A stretch of 64,000 bases of DNA, from positions 992,001 through 1,056,000 of the forward strand of contig JAPVLO010000182.1 of the NCBI GenBank assembly GCA_027257055.1, given 5' to 3'. The DNA is from Cephalopachus bancanus (lineage: Eukaryota > Chordata > Mammalia > Primates > Tarsiidae). Below are positions 41,876-53,608 of this stretch, piece by piece; position 1 is the stretch's first letter, and each line of letters opens with the position of its first letter. A program made the translations under genes and the position numbers. Under the pieces are notes generated by a model that was not told where the DNA came from, did not search any database, and saw only the letters and a list, made by a program, of their open reading frames with translations.

Positions 41876-42125
41876 CTTCTCCTCTGGGGCGTCTACTTCA
41901 TATGCGGGCCATCCACATGGAATGTGTCAAACAATGGCTTGGGTTCTGAGTTACTTTCCGCCAAGCTGGTCTCCTTTACAGAAGCACCAAATCTGGCGTG
42001 TGATAGGTGCTTGCTAAAAAATGTTTGTTGAATAAATGGGAGAAAAAGAAGCGAATCTATTATTCCTGCACCCTGCCCCGGCATCCAGCTCAGCACTGAG
42101 CACATAATATCTGAGCCTTCTTCAT
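41876..42125 (+). repeat. L2 LINE 3' end
   Basis: GATAGGTGCTTGCTAAAAAATGTTTGTTGAATAAATG is split here for length: the segment 42,001-42,040 matches the L2 terminus 'gtaggcgctcaataaatgtttgttgaatga'. Bases 42,060-42,115 may be part of a second L2-like tail. Confidence 0.65.
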
Positions 42126-42754
42126 AGCCCATATTGCCTCTGGGGACATGACAGAGTCTCTAAGGCCCAAGACTAAGGAGCTTATTATGTCCCTTGCCGC
42201 GAGGACACCTGAGAGCCACTCAGAAGCCTCTCAGCACCAGAGCAGGGAGAAGACTCGGGAAAGAGGGAGGCGGGTGGAGGAAGAGGTGCCTGGAGTCAAT
42301 TCTGATGACGAATGCCTCAGCAGCCTTTTCATGAACTACTTCTCCCAGTTTTCTCCGTCATCCAAGATGAAGAGACATGGTTCTAGGACCTGCACCGCCC
42401 TTCCACTCTCCAACTAGATATCAAAGGAGGACTTGTTCAAAATAGGACCCAGAGAAAGAGACAGGCACGAACAGACTGGGCGTCTTTCATTCCCACTCGG
42501 AGAGTTTTTCCAAATTACACAAGCAGAAACCTCAGCCCCTTCCTCACCCTCATCCTGACCGCGAGTCTGCGGCCGCTTCTGCTGTGCGGTCCTCTCCATG
42601 TAAACATGAAATCCAAGGGGAAGAATGCAGACTGCACTCAGATTTCCCCCGGCATTCTAAGGAACACAGAAAAAGCAAAAGAAAAAATGAGAGAACTAGT
42701 AATAAAAGACAAATAACTTCTGGAGTGTTCAAAAAAACCCCAAAGAAGATGTAT
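42126..42754. other. Unassigned stretch with an 89-codon frame
   Basis: The plus-strand frame 42,148-42,417 is rich in S, E and R and has a weak acceptor-like CCTTCTTCATAG before it. I recognise no family and do not call it a gene. Confidence 0.35.
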
Positions 42755-43560
42755 ACATGGTCAGTGAGCACACGGAAAGATGCTCACATCATTTGTCACT
42801 AGTAAAGCACAAGTCAAGTCCACAATGTGATACAACTTCACACTCACTAGGATGGCTAAAATTTTTTTAAAATGACAGATAAGAGGTGTGAGAACATGGC
42901 GAAACTGGAACCCTTACATAGCTGGAATCTAAAATGGTGCAACTTTTTTGAAAAACTGTTTGACAGCTCTTCAAAAAATTAACCATTAAGTTATACAACC
43001 CAGTGCCACCACTAAGATCCTAATGTGTATATACCTAAGAATATTAAAAACATGTTCATACAAAGACATATACACAAATGTTCATAGAAAAGAAGCACTC
43101 TTCATAATAGCCAAAAGGTGGAAACAACTAAAATGTTCACCAACTGATGGGTAAGTGAATAAAAATGTTGGCATACATATTATGGAATATTATTCAGCTA
43201 TAAAAGAAATGAAGTACTGATACATGCTACAACATGAATGAACCTTGTAAACATTGTGATAAGTAAAAGAAACCAGACAAAAAGTAGTTCACTTATTGTG
43301 TCATTCCATTTAAATGGAAAGTCCAGACAAGGACAACACATAGAGATAAAAAAGTGGATTATTAGTGGTTGTCAGGAGCTGGAGGTAGGAGGAATGTGGA
43401 GTGACTGCCAATAGGTCAGGATTTCTTTCAGGAGTCATGAAAATTCTCTAGAATTAGAGAGTAGTAAGAGCTACACAACCTTTTGAATATATTTACAACA
43501 CTCACTGAACTGTACACTTTAAAAGAGTAAATTGTAGCTATGTGAATTATATACTCATAA
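42755..43560 (+). mobile_element. Old L1 (L1M) 3' end
   Basis: TCACACTCACTAGGATGGCT, TTATGGAATATTATTCAGCTATAAAAG, ATGAATGAACCTTGTAAACATT and TTTAAATGGAAAGTCCAGA follow the L1M 3' region to GAACTGTACACTTTAAAAG. Degenerate ORF2 C-terminus; no intact frame. Confidence 0.85.
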
Positions 43561-44299
43561 AAATATCTATAAGGAGAAAAACTTACAACTGTTCAGAGGG
43601 CAACTGAGAAACTCTAATCTCAACTTGAAAAGGTTTGCTAGACCACTAGCCTCCTCACCCCTCATCTCCCAACTTCCACCCCAACGTTGCCTGGAACCAC
43701 AGTCCCTAGCTATTCCTAAAGAAAAGAAACAGGAGAGACACCAGTCAGCAACTGGAGGTGACCTGAGAAACACTTGGCGTTTGCAAACATTCCTGGTAGG
43801 GAGTGAGGGAGGAAGTTGGACAAAGCCGTGTGACTAAGGGAAGATGGACTGCCAAATGTCAAGAAGGGATCAGATGCAGAGCGGGAAAGAAAGCCAGAGT
43901 GTCTCCAGAGAGGCCTCGTTTTAATACCTTCCCATGTGTTGACTATAAGGTAGTGTGGCCAACATAATCCTCTTCAGACACAAATGTACTTGACTTGAAG
44001 CAGAGAGGTCAACCTGCGCCAATCGGAGGCTTGTCTCCTGGGCTCCCTCAGGGGCCCCGATTTCCGGCCCAACCTCTCCCCCCACCCTGGGGCTGTGGGT
44101 TCGCTCTCCTCGAATCCCTTCCCTCCCCATGATGTGTGTGAGACTCGAGGAAGGAATGTCAAAGTGTATTACATGAGTAGTTGTTTATTCAACTACTTAA
44201 AAGTCAACGCTAAAAAAATACCAATTAATTCTTACCAACAGTGTGCAAAATTTTTCATTTCTCGCCACTGATGATGGGGATCAATTTGGTGCTGCTGCT
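43561..44299. other. Unassigned stretch
   Basis: No recognised element except a possible fragment at the right end leading into the L1. Confidence 0.35.
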
Positions 44300-44905
44300 G
44301 TGAAAAAAGCATAGATGTCCTCAAAATATTGAAAGCTGAACTACCATATGATCCAGCAGTGCCATTTCTGGGCATTTATCTAAAAGAATCGAAATCAGAA
44401 TCGTGAAGCGTCATTAGCACGCTCCTGTTCATTGCGACGCTGTTCACAATAGCCAAGATGTGCAAATAGCCTGAGTCTATCAACAGGTGAATGTGTAAAG
44501 AAAATGTGATATGTATATACATACAGTGGAATACTACTCAGTCTTTCAAAGGAAGGCAATTCTGTAATATGCAACACGCACCAACCTTGAAGATACTATG
44601 CTAAGCGAAATAAACCAGTCATAGAAAAACACTGCATGATTCCACTTAACATGAGGTACCTAAAACAGTCAGATTGATAGAAGCAGAGAGTAGAATGGTG
44701 GTTGCCAAGGGCTACGGGAAGGAGAGATGGGAAGCTATGGATTAACAGGCATTCATTTTCAGGTAAACAAGATGAACAAGCTCTAGAGATCTGTATTACA
44801 ATATTGCACACGCAACCAATGATCATGTGTTGTACACTTAAAAATTTCCTGGGGGAAGATCTCATGAGTTCTTACCACAACAAAATAAAATTACCCCTTC
44901 CCCAA
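44300..44905 (+). mobile_element. Old L1 (L1M) 3' end
   Basis: GAACTACCATATGATCCAGC, ACAATAGCCAAGATGTGCAA, ATACAGTGGAATACTACTC and GAATGGTGGTTGCCAAGGGC are standard L1M 3' landmarks, ending with ACACTTAAAAATTTC. Same class as the copy at 42.8 kb but an independent insertion. Confidence 0.85.
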
Positions 44906-44992
44906 AACAACCCAAATTGATGTCTTTAGAAGATGCTAAGGAACCAATGATTTTTTTGAAAATTGGTAAATAAAACTTTTTAAAAAAATCAA

Positions 44993-45280
44993 GCCGGGCT
45001 CGGTGGCCCAGCCTGTAATCCTGTGTCTTTGGGAGGCTGAGGCGAGTGGACTGCCTGAGCCCATGGGTTCGAGAACTGCCTGGGCGGCGAGACCTCATCT
45101 CTAAAATAAATCAAAAATGAGCCGGGCGTGGTAGCGCGTGCCTGTAATTCCGGTTACTTGGAAGGCTGAGGCGGGAGGATCGCTGGAGCCCAGCCGGCCG
45201 AGGCTGCGGTGGCCGGGAGTGGCCGCTGCCCTCCAGTCTGGGCGACAGAGTGAGACTCCAACTCAGAAAAAAAAAAAAAA
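44993..45280 (+). mobile_element. Alu SINE (5-base-deletion subfamily)
   Basis: GCCGGGCTCGGTGGCCCAGC to CTCCAACTCAG and an 18-base A tail. Target-site duplication AAAATCAAGC at the end of each flank (44,985-44,994 overlap and 45,281-45,290). It reads TGCCTGGGCGGCGAGACCTC. Confidence 0.95.
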
Positions 45281-46285
45281 AAAATCAAGCTTCTATTCTG
45301 TCTTTACTATGAAAATCATGCCACTGAGAAAGCAAAAACCACATGAGTACTTAAATCTCAACAAATTCATGAAAAAAATGATAGAATTGGAATATCAGTA
45401 CAATCCCAATGCATTAAGCGATGAGCATTAAGCACCAGGCATTGAGACATTCCTGCCCTCTAGGAAAGAGAACTCGATCACCTATGAGGTCATAAGGCTT
45501 AAAAGAAAAAAAAAAACAAAAACCTGAATGGGACATTTAGAACAATCAAAAACATAGAGGTTAAAGGAACAGAGTAAGCTTTACTATGCAGAAGCAATCT
45601 GCAAAATTCAGACTGCAGGAAACTCAGATGAGTGATCCAATTTCGTCAATAAATAAATTGTAAGGAAAAATAAAGAAACGGAGGGGAAACCTGTGGGTTG
45701 AAAGACACTTAACAGATATTAAAAAACAGGCAACACCAAACTAGTGTTTAGGAATATACACTCAGGTGACTAGACTGTGAAGAAAAGTGGGATGTGATTG
45801 CAATAAAAGTTAGGACAATAGCTACTCTTGCAGGGAGCGGGAGGAGCTTGAGAAGGAGCATGCAGAAGGCTTCTGGAGTGACTGAAAATAGGCCGGGCTC
45901 AGTGGCTGGGCCTGTCATCCAGCACTTTGGGAGGCTGAGGCGAGTGGATTGCCCGAGCCCAAGGGTTCGAGACCAGCCGGGGCAACTTGGCGAGGCCTAC
46001 AATAAATCAAAAATTAGCCAGGGGTGGTAGTGCGTGACCGTAGTTCTGCAACTCCGAAGGCTGAGGCGGAAGGATCCCTGGAGCGTGCATGCCACTGCAC
46101 TCCAGCCTGGGCGACGGAGTGAGACTCCAACTCAAAAAAAAAAAAAAAAAAAATCCTTGTATTGTGGATAGTATTCACCAGAGTGATAACCTTGAAACTA
46201 GTATTTAACTTGCACATTTGCTTCGTATGGTTTTCGTACTCATATTTAACAATAAAAATGTTAAAATTAAAAATTAACACGATTA
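45281..46285 (+). mobile_element. Probable old L1 3' UTR, split by an Alu
   Basis: Bases 45,660-45,880 and 46,154-46,262 (GAAAGACACTTAACAGATAT, TTAACAATAAAAATG) resemble an L1ME-type 3' UTR. Bases 45,285-45,600 are unassigned. Confidence 0.4.
45891..46153 (+). mobile_element. Alu SINE, right arm shortened
   Basis: GGCCGGGCTCAGTGGCTGGG to CTCCAACTC and A tail. The right arm lacks about 30 bases (GGATCCCTGGAGCGTGCATG joins directly to CCACTGCACTCC). It carries CAACTTGGCGAGG, undeleted. Confidence 0.95.
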
Positions 46286-46489
46286 GCTAAGTAAAATCAG
46301 CTACGGGAGAGACGGGCGAGAAGGACCAGAAGATGGAGAAAAAGTCTGAGGGGTGGAAGTGAGGACAAGGTGGCGTTCTTGACAACACAACTTTGTATGG
46401 TCAAAGCGGAGCCTGTTTCCTGCTGACACAGACGATTCTTCATGTCGCCCAGACACTTCCCCCTTCAAAACGCAGTCAGTTTGGCTGCC

Positions 46490-46800
46490 TGAAGCCCTGG
46501 CGAGGAAACCCGTGGTGGGGGCTTCGGGGAGGGTCGGAAGCGCTGCTGGAGAAGAGGCTGCAAGCGAGGCTGCTCCCTGGGAGGCCCGGTCGGGTGGGGA
46601 AGCGGGCAGCGGCCGTCCCGAGGTCAAGCGCCCCTGGGCAGCGGCTGGCGACAGCGCAGCCCTCTCGCAAGCCTGTGGTCCAGGGTCTGCGGTGACCCCA
46701 TCGGGGAGACACGGGCGTCCCCCGGAGCAGCTGGAGAAGCCAGGGCCCGTGCAGGGAAATGTCAGCCGTGTCAGGACGTGGGAGCAGAGAGGTGAGGCCT
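46490..46800 (+). promoter_or_regulatory. Small CpG-rich block ending near a splice-donor-like site
   Basis: About 20 or more CpGs lie in 250 bases (for example CGGTCGGGTGGGGAAGCGGG) against a CpG-poor surround. GCAGAGAG/GTGAGG at 46,784-46,797 is a good donor, so a first exon with promoter is possible. There is no TATA box. Frames on both strands (100-176 codons) are GC-driven and conflicting. Confidence 0.5.
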
Positions 46801-47309
46801 CCGTCACAGAAACCTCTGTGCGCCTGTCCACATGTCTGTCAGCATGACATGTTGGATCAATAAATATTCATCAGGATGCACCCTTCCAGCTGACCTGCGC
46901 TACCCCCTCCACTGGAGGAGAAAATAAACAGGGCTTGCGGGTGCAGAGAGCGTCTGCCCCCTTCAGAGCTGCCATTGTGCTCTGTGTGTGAGCCAAGAGT
47001 GCAGACGAATCTGCCTCCTTGCACCCCTTGGGACGTGTGTGCCTAATATCTAGTATGCAGCCAACTGCTTCTCTGTGTGTTAGACAGCAACACAGTACCT
47101 CAACATCATCAACTATGAGAGAACAACACTCAGAGAGGCTAGTTAATCAATGAGCCGCTCTTTCTGTAGCCTGCCAATGGGAGCCTTCCCCTGGCAGAGT
47201 TTGTTTCTTCCTCCTCTCTGCCCCAACATCTGTTTCCAGCCGTTCTGGCTTTTCCTCTAATTGCTATTGTCCATGTGTCTGTCTCCACAGTGAGACCAGG
47301 AACCTTTCA
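46801..47309. other. Unassigned, repeat-free stretch
   Basis: No recognised repeat. Together with the CpG block this is a candidate conserved non-coding region. Confidence 0.4.
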
Positions 47310-47945
47310 TTCATTCGTTCAATAGATATTTATTGAGCAACTCTTAGGTGCAAAACATTGTGCTAGATATGTAAAGCGACCAACAAAATAGCACCTTCTA
47401 GAGCTAAGAGGCAGATATTAAAGGAAAGCCACACAACACATGCATAATTACACATGATGTGAGTGCTGAGAAAGACGGGGTGAGATGGACAATTGCCCAG
47501 CCAGAGCTGCTAAGTAGAGCCACGTTAGGAAAGGCTTCGGTGGGAGGGAATGCACGGGGACTGGCCGGGCCAAGGGCAGGGGGCGAGGGGCGTTGGGCAG
47601 GGAGTGTGGCCACAGCAGGAGGGTGAGAGGGACCCTGGTACAAGCCAGGGAAGGAGAAGCAAGGCTATCACGTGAAGAGCCTGGTGGACCCTGATAAGGA
47701 TCTGAGATTCTTAATCGAAGGACAAAAGGAAGGAGCACATGTTTAGAAACAGAGAGACCGTTTACTACAGGGTACTGGCAGAGGAGGTGGTGATGAGGAA
47801 CACAGCAGATCCGAGGGGTATCCGAGAGACAGATCTGGCAGGATTCTCCGCTGGATGCAGGTGGTAATGAGTCGTTCCAAAACTTCTGGAGCAAACACCC
47901 AGGTAGGTGAAGGTACTGTTTGCTAGCACAACTTAATATCAAAAC
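47310..47945 (+). repeat. Ancient mammalian interspersed repeat
   Basis: CATTCGTTCAATAGATATTTATTGAGCAAC, AAAACATTGTGCTAGATATG, CACGTTAGGAAAGGCTTCGG and GAGACCGTTTACTACAGG follow a well-known ancient element beginning 'attcattcaacaaatatttattgagcacctactatgtgcc'. I cannot name the family with certainty. Confidence 0.65.
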
Positions 47946-48089
47946 AAGACAGCGTTAGCTAGGACATACACACCCAAATGCTAATGCATGACTAAACTCA
48001 TTTATGAATTCAATCCAAAAACTCTAACTGCAAAATTAGCAAATCGAATCCAGTAGTATAATACTAGTAGTTAGTATTGAATAAGCATT

Positions 48090-48334
48090 AACATTGACCA
48101 CAGGCCAATCACTGTTCTAGTATCTGTATGGACTCATTAACTTAATACTTGCTTGTAATTTAATTATTTGTATTAACTCATTTATCTCCACAACCACCAA
48201 ATGAGAAAAGTACTATTATCTCCATTTCACTGACTGGCAAATTGTAGCTCAGAGAAGCAAACTACCTCCCCGGCATCAACATGGAGGACCCTCCCAGACA
48301 CGACGGCAAATTGAAGTCAGAGATTTTTTTTCCA
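48090..48334 (+). repeat. MIR-like SINE
   Basis: ACTGTTCTAGTATCTGTATG, CTCATTTATCTCCACAACCACC, ACTATTATCTCCATTTCACTGACTGG and GCTCAGAGAAGCAAACTACC match MIR. Confidence 0.8.
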
Positions 48335-48575
48335 TACAGGGTTGCGTTCACGTGACGCTCAGGAACAGGCGATGCCAATCCACGGTGCCAGGATTATGGT
48401 TGCCTCTATGAGAGGTATTGACTGGGAAGGAATGTGGGGGCCCATCCTTGGTGCTGGAACTGTTCTTTCTCTGGATCTGGGTGGTTATTGTGTGATATAT
48501 GTGTCAAGTTTTAAACTTCATAGTTGTGTACTTCGCTCTATTTATTTTCTATCTCAATAAAAGAAAAAGTGTGTG
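48335..48575 (+). mobile_element. Old L1 (L1M) 3' UTR terminus
   Basis: GGTATTGACTGGGAAGGAATG, GGTGCTGGAACTGTTCTTTC, TCTGGATCTGGGTGGTTATTG and TATCTCAATAAAAGAAAAAG match the end of the L1M 3' UTR including its polyadenylation signal. Confidence 0.78.
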
Positions 48576-48699
48576 GAGGACATATAGAAGACAAGTATCT
48601 TTTGTATAAAGTGTTTTAAAAGCGAATAAAAAGTAAACATCTATCTCTTAGTGGACAAAAAATATAAACAGAGTTTATAAATTTTAAAACGTAGGCAGA

Positions 48700-49395
48700 A
48701 ATTAAAGGCACAGAAAATATGTATGAGTTGTAAATGAAGAAATGCAAATTAATATTAACGAGCTATTTTTCTCCTAGACATGCAATTGTTGCATGTAGAA
48801 ATATAAATTGTTATAAATTTTGTGGGCAATTTAACTGCATGTATCAAAAATCTTTTCAGTTGTTTACGTTTTGAAACAGCAGTTTTATTTCTACAAAGTC
48901 ATCACAAAGAATAACTCAGAGTGTGTATCTGGTTGTACAGATAGTCACCATAACTCTCTTGATAGAAGCAAAAATTTGGAAACGGCCTGTGAATAGGTGA
49001 TTAGTGAAAAAAATTATTGTATATTCATACAACAGCACAATACATAGCCATTAAAAGTGATGCTGTTGATCGATATTTATTAGCAAGGAAAGATGCCCAC
49101 AATATCTTGTTTAAATTTTTTAACTGGGCACAAAATCATAAATAATTATTATGAGTATATACATTAAAATTGTATATATGTATGCTATAGATATTTATGT
49201 ATAATGTACATATTATACAAATGTAACTCTATTGGATGGTTGGATGGTTGAATGAATCTGTACCAAAATGGTAAGAATATTTACTGGCTGGTAGAATTGT
49301 TGGATGACACCTATTTCTTCCCTAAAATATTTCTGTACTTCATGAATATCTTATAATAAACACATTTTACAATCATATATGCAACATTTTTGCAA
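48700..49395 (+). mobile_element. Old L1 (L1ME-like) 3' region
   Basis: AAGCAAAAATTTGGAAACGGCC, GAATAGGTGATTAGTG, CATAGCCATTAAAAGTGATG and TGTACTTCATGAATATCTTATAATAAACAC are sense-strand counterparts of the elements at 10.1 and 13.0 kb. Confidence 0.7.
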
Positions 49396-49587
49396 AATAA
49401 AAAAGAAAGCACATTTGTCTATGTTTCCTAGCAATTTTCATTTATAAGCTTCATCTGCTTTTTTTGGTCTTTGAATAGTAAAACAAGTTTTAGCAGTCAG
49501 TAATCACCACAAATATATTGCCGGGGTTCTTACTTGTGGCATTGATTTTTGCCTGAATGGAGTACTTTGAAAACACCTTTTGGCAAA

Positions 49588-49949
49588 GCTGGATTGGATA
49601 CAAAAAATGTGGTACACATACACAATGGAATATTATGCAGCCATAAGGAAGGACAAACATATGGACTTCACAGCAACTTGGATGGACTTAGAGTCGATCA
49701 TACTCAGTGATCTGTCACAGAAACGAAGAACAGAGTACCACATGTTCTCATTCATAAGAGGAGCTTGAACAGTTATCATAATAATGTAAGAAAGGGATTG
49801 GCAGTAGCAGGAAACTGTCAGGGGAGTGCGGGTGGAAGTGGCAGTTAGGGAAATTGCTAGGGGAGGGAGGGGCACACCTCATCAACAAGGGGACCTGCAT
49901 AATCAATGATTGTATACCTAACCCCCACATCTTTATAATTTAAAAAATA
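49588..49949 (+). mobile_element. 5'-truncated young L1 3' end
   Basis: GCTGGATTGGATACAAAAAATG, ATTATGCAGCCATAAGGAAGG and CTCAGTGATCTGTCACAG (ORF2 C-terminus), then the lineage 3' UTR with two G-rich units (GGAAACTGTCAGGGGAGTGC and GGAAATTGCTAGGGGAGGG). The Alu that follows inserted into its A tail. Confidence 0.93.
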
Positions 49950-50231
49950 GGCCGGGCTCGGTGGCTCAGCCTGTTATCCCAGCGCTTTGGGAGGCCGAGG
50001 TGAGCAGATTGCCTGAGCCCGCGGATTCGAGACCCGCCTGGGCAACTTGGTGAGACCTCATCGCTACAGTAAATCAAAAAATTAGCCGGACGTGGTAGCG
50101 CGCGCCTGTGGTTCCGGCTACTTGGAAGACTGAGGCAGAAGGATCGCCGGAGCCCAGCAGGTGGAGGCTGCGGTGGCCGGGAGCCGCCACTGCACTCCAG
50201 TCTGGGCGACAGAGTGAGACTCCAACTCAAA

Positions 50232-50266
<35 letters not shown>

Positions 50267-50267
50267 A
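49950..50267 (+). mobile_element. Alu SINE with (AAAT)n tail, in the L1 tail
   Basis: GGCCGGGCTCGGTGGCTCAG to CTCCAACTC followed by (AAAT)10 or so at 50,229-50,267. Target-site duplication ATAATTTAAAA and ATAATTAAAAG. Undeleted form (CAACTTGGTGAG). The tail is a ready microsatellite. Confidence 0.96.
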
Positions 50268-50805
50268 ATAATTAAAAGAAAAATAAAATGCCTAATAGCT
50301 TTTGAACATCCTTTCAAAAGTTTGAGTTTGGAGAGCTTTCCATGTGGACACTTTCCAAGGTGGGGCCAGAACTCTGCCGTTCCAAGCTCTCTTGCTGCTG
50401 ACAGCAACGAAAAAGCCCTTGTCAATCAAATGCATCCCTGTGAATCTTCCACTTGGAAGATAATGCTGCAAGGAGACAGGACTGCACAGTATGCTTTCCA
50501 GGTGAACATGACCACAGGGGTTTGATGGCCAAGCTCCTGGCGTCCAGGTTCAAGCATTTTCAACGCAAGATACAGTTTCCCTGCAAGAAGCAAAGCTGTT
50601 GCCAGGCATTGGCAGCAAGAGTGTTTTCACTGGAGCAGACTGGACAGTGTGGTTTGCTGTTGTTTCTGGCCCCGCACTTTCTAAGTCTGCTTCTCTTGCC
50701 CTCCAGGGGATTCTGTGAGTTGCTTAATATTTTCAAGAATTTTTTTTTGGACTAAACTCTCCAGAATAGATTCTATTATTTGCAACAAAATCTGTGCCCA
50801 GTTGT
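50268..50805. other. Unassigned stretch
   Basis: No recognised repeat. A strong acceptor-like CTGCTTCTCTTGCCCTCCAG ends at 50,707, but no donor at a sensible distance supports an exon. Confidence 0.4.
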
Positions 50806-50975
50806 GTTACCTTCACTCTCTTTTACAGATGAAGAAATCGAGTTTTTTTAAAAAAATAAAGAACATTTCCCAAGATCACATACTAATAAATAGTGAGCCA
50901 AGACTCAAGTCTAAGACTTTTGAGTCCAAGTCTAGGCTCTTTCCACCATACCATGCTGACATCTAGAAGATACAT
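50806..50975 (+). repeat. MIR SINE fragment
   Basis: CTTTTACAGATGAAGAAATCG, CATTTCCCAAGATCACATAC and GAGCCAAGACTCAAGTCTAA match the MIR 3' half. Confidence 0.78.
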
Positions 50976-52744
50976 ACACATTTTTTTTCCACAAAGATCA
51001 TTAATAATTAGCCAAATATATTTGAGCATGGAATATTTCAGAAGGGCTAAAATAAAGCTATTTCAATATTCACCATAAAGCAAGCTTATCAACAAAAATA
51101 AATGATACCATTTCACAAATAATTTCTATGTGCCAACATTGCCCATCAGCAGTGGGAGGAATCCTGGAAGTCATCTAAGCACGCTCATTTACAGGTGAGG
51201 ATGTGATGGAATTTACCTGTGTCAGTCAGCTAGGTCGAGCTTGAAGAGAAAAGCAGATCTTTTGACTCCTTTTTATTTCATATCAGTGGGGGATGAAGCC
51301 ATTTATTAACCCACTTAGCAATGTTTGTATCACACATGTCCAATGCCTAAGTGAAAATCTTGTTTAAATGTAAGAAGAGATAAATAGTGACTCTATGAGG
51401 AATACCACATTTGAAATATCGCCCGTCAGTACAGGGATACTCAGGGCTATGCAATCGTCAACCCTTTGGGGTGTGTAACTGAGAAGCCTACAATCGCTAT
51501 TGAAAGAAACCTCATGAAAACATCCCCTGGGGAACTGAGATCACATTTCCACCCAGATCTGAAGCACAGGATTTAATCGACCAGGGTTGATGCAAAAAAT
51601 GTTTCCTTCTGCAGAAATTGGGAAAACTGTTAAATCTCTTGTGAATTCATAGAAAAAGGTAAGATTTAGTGTCGAAATATTTTAAAATAAAAATATTTTA
51701 TGAGACATTACTATCTTTATGTTCATAGACAATATTTTTTGTTTTAGTAAAATCCAAGATGTGTTTTACCCTAAGGACCATTTCTATTGACTCTGGAGGA
51801 GAACAAAAACACACCAAAACTTGTATCATATAAAGAAAACTGAACCTTTGGATTTCTGATTCTTTTCCCCTTAAATCATCCAAATATTGCCTTTTACGGA
51901 CTATGTAATAGCCAAATAGTCTCTAAGGAGGTGTTAAAGCATTTCAAGCTTTGCTTCCCTTAAAATAAAATAACATAAAATAAAATTTAAAAGGAGAAGC
52001 TGGCTCCAAGAGAATCTACGTGGCCTACAAAAGGTCTCATCAGGCCAAGACCTAAATTGTTTAAGCGGGTTCTGAATTTTCTAAATTCTCTTTTTCCTGT
52101 TGAATCTTGCATGGAGACCACCTTAAGTGGTTAAAATCTGTCTTCCCAAGAAGAATAAACTTAGTCCCTGAAACTAGAGCACACTTTTTTTTCTTCTTCA
52201 GAAATCACCTTGAAATGACCGAGTGAAGGTATTGCACCAGTCTAAACCATATGCTTGTTTACATCTAATCCATGAGAAAAGTATTGGAAAATTAGCTAAG
52301 AGAGTCTGCTTTGTCACAACCACTGAATGATTCAAATAGTGGGTGTGCAGTTCATTAGGAGTCAAATCACACGTTAGTACAATGAGGACTTCTTCCCTTG
52401 TTTATTATTGAGATGAATGTCTCTGAATGGTTGAACAAAATCAGGTCACTTTGACCTTAAACTCTTTTTTTAAAAAATCATAGTTCTCCCATGAGTCTAC
52501 TTATATGAATAATTTAGGTAGTTTGGAAAGAAGTTTTTAAGAAGGCTAAGGTTGAATGAAGCCTTTCCTCATACAATAGTTTAAGACATTGCAGCGGTAG
52601 CAGAAGAAACCTATTTAAGTTCTACATTTCCAGGCAATTGGTGAACTATTTGGATTTTGGACTGGATAAAGGCTGCCTTGATTCTGAAGGAAGACTGGCA
52701 GAAATAACAGTATAGTGTCTTCAACAGAAATCAGGAAGTTATTC
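50976..52744. other. Unassigned, AT-rich, repeat-poor stretch
   Basis: About 1.8 kb. A faint MIR-like piece lies at 51,150-51,260 (CATTTACAGGTGAGGATGTG). Otherwise nothing recognised. Confidence 0.4.
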
Positions 52745-52990
52745 TTAAACTAGCTCATTCATTCCATCATTATTTATTCAGTGCCAACTATGGACAGGCA
52801 GAGTGTTTGGCACTGGAGATATAACAGTGAACTACAGCGACAGGTATTTTCAAAGGAATTGGATGGCACAAGATGTATTCGAGAAGGCCACGGTTTGGCA
52901 GCAACAAATACTAATTTTGGAACTCGTCTGGAGAGTGTTTACGTTTTCAGAGGAATAAAACATGGAAGTACAAACACTCACTGATGGTAC
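52745..52990 (+). repeat. Ancient mammalian interspersed repeat
   Basis: TTCATTCCATCATTATTTATTCAGTGCCAACTATGGACAGG is split for length: 52,757-52,830 matches the same ancient element as 47,310, here with GTGTTTGGCACTGGAGATAT and AACAGTGAACTACAG. Confidence 0.65.
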
Positions 52991-53289
52991 TTCATTTTTA
53001 GTCCTGTGATAGTCAAATTTTGCATATCCCCAAGAGCTCTTCCCATCTGGGATCTGATAACCTCACTCATGACAGAACATATGATTTCCTGGAACATTCA
53101 TCATTTACTCTTAGTCCATATCTCACCTCTGTCCTACTTTCTCCCAACTTAATTCTTTGTCTCCTACTTCTTATGAAAACTGAAGTCATTGAACTTGTAC
53201 TCTCCCAATTCTTTTTGCTGTCTTCAAACTTATCTAGGTCCTATTGACTTAATGTAATATTTGGATATAAGTATATATCCAATAAGTAG
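52991..53289. other. Unassigned interval
   Basis: TC-rich plus strand, no supported feature. Confidence 0.35.
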
Positions 53290-53303
53290 TGTCTGCAATA
53301 TTT

Positions 53304-53593
53304 TTTTTTTTTTTTTGAGCTGGAGTCTCACTCTGTCACCCAGACTGGAGCACAGTGGCCGCTGCTGACCACCGCAGCCTCGGCCTGCTGGGCTCTGGCG
53401 ATCCTTTCGCCTCAGCCTTCCAAGTAGCTGGAACTACAGGCGCGCGCTACCATGCCTGGCTATTTTTTGATTTATTGTAGAGATGAGGTCTCGCCAAGTT
53501 GCCCAGGCGGGTCTCGAACCCTCGGGCTCAGGCAATTCACTCATCTCGGCCTCCCAAGGCACGGGATTACAGGCTGAGCCACGGAGCCTGGCT
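53304..53593 (-). mobile_element. Alu SINE
   Basis: Starts with a T-run and GAGCTGGAGTCTCACTCTGT and ends at CACGGAGCCTGGC. Target-site duplication GTGTCTGCAATATTT (53,289-53,303; 53,594-53,608). Undeleted form (GCCAAGTTGCCCAGGCG). Damaged B-box arm (GAACCCTCGGGC). Confidence 0.97.
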
Positions 53594-53608
53594 GTGTCTG
53601 CAATATTT

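Noticed and set aside
42148..42417. Open frame of 89 codons with an acceptor-like site before it
   Set aside because: No homology recognised, low-complexity S/E/R composition, no donor at a sensible place. Not enough to call a gene.
46301..46847. Frames of 100-176 codons in the CpG block
   Set aside because: Conflicting frames on both strands in GC-rich DNA without recognisable motif.
50229..50267. (AAAT)n array as a separate microsatellite locus
   Set aside because: It is the expanded A tail of the adjoining Alu and is described there.
50680..50725. Strong acceptor CTCTTGCCCTCCAG followed at 8 bases by a donor-like GTGAGT
   Set aside because: An 8-base microexon cannot be supported from sequence alone; pyrimidine tracts before AG are common.
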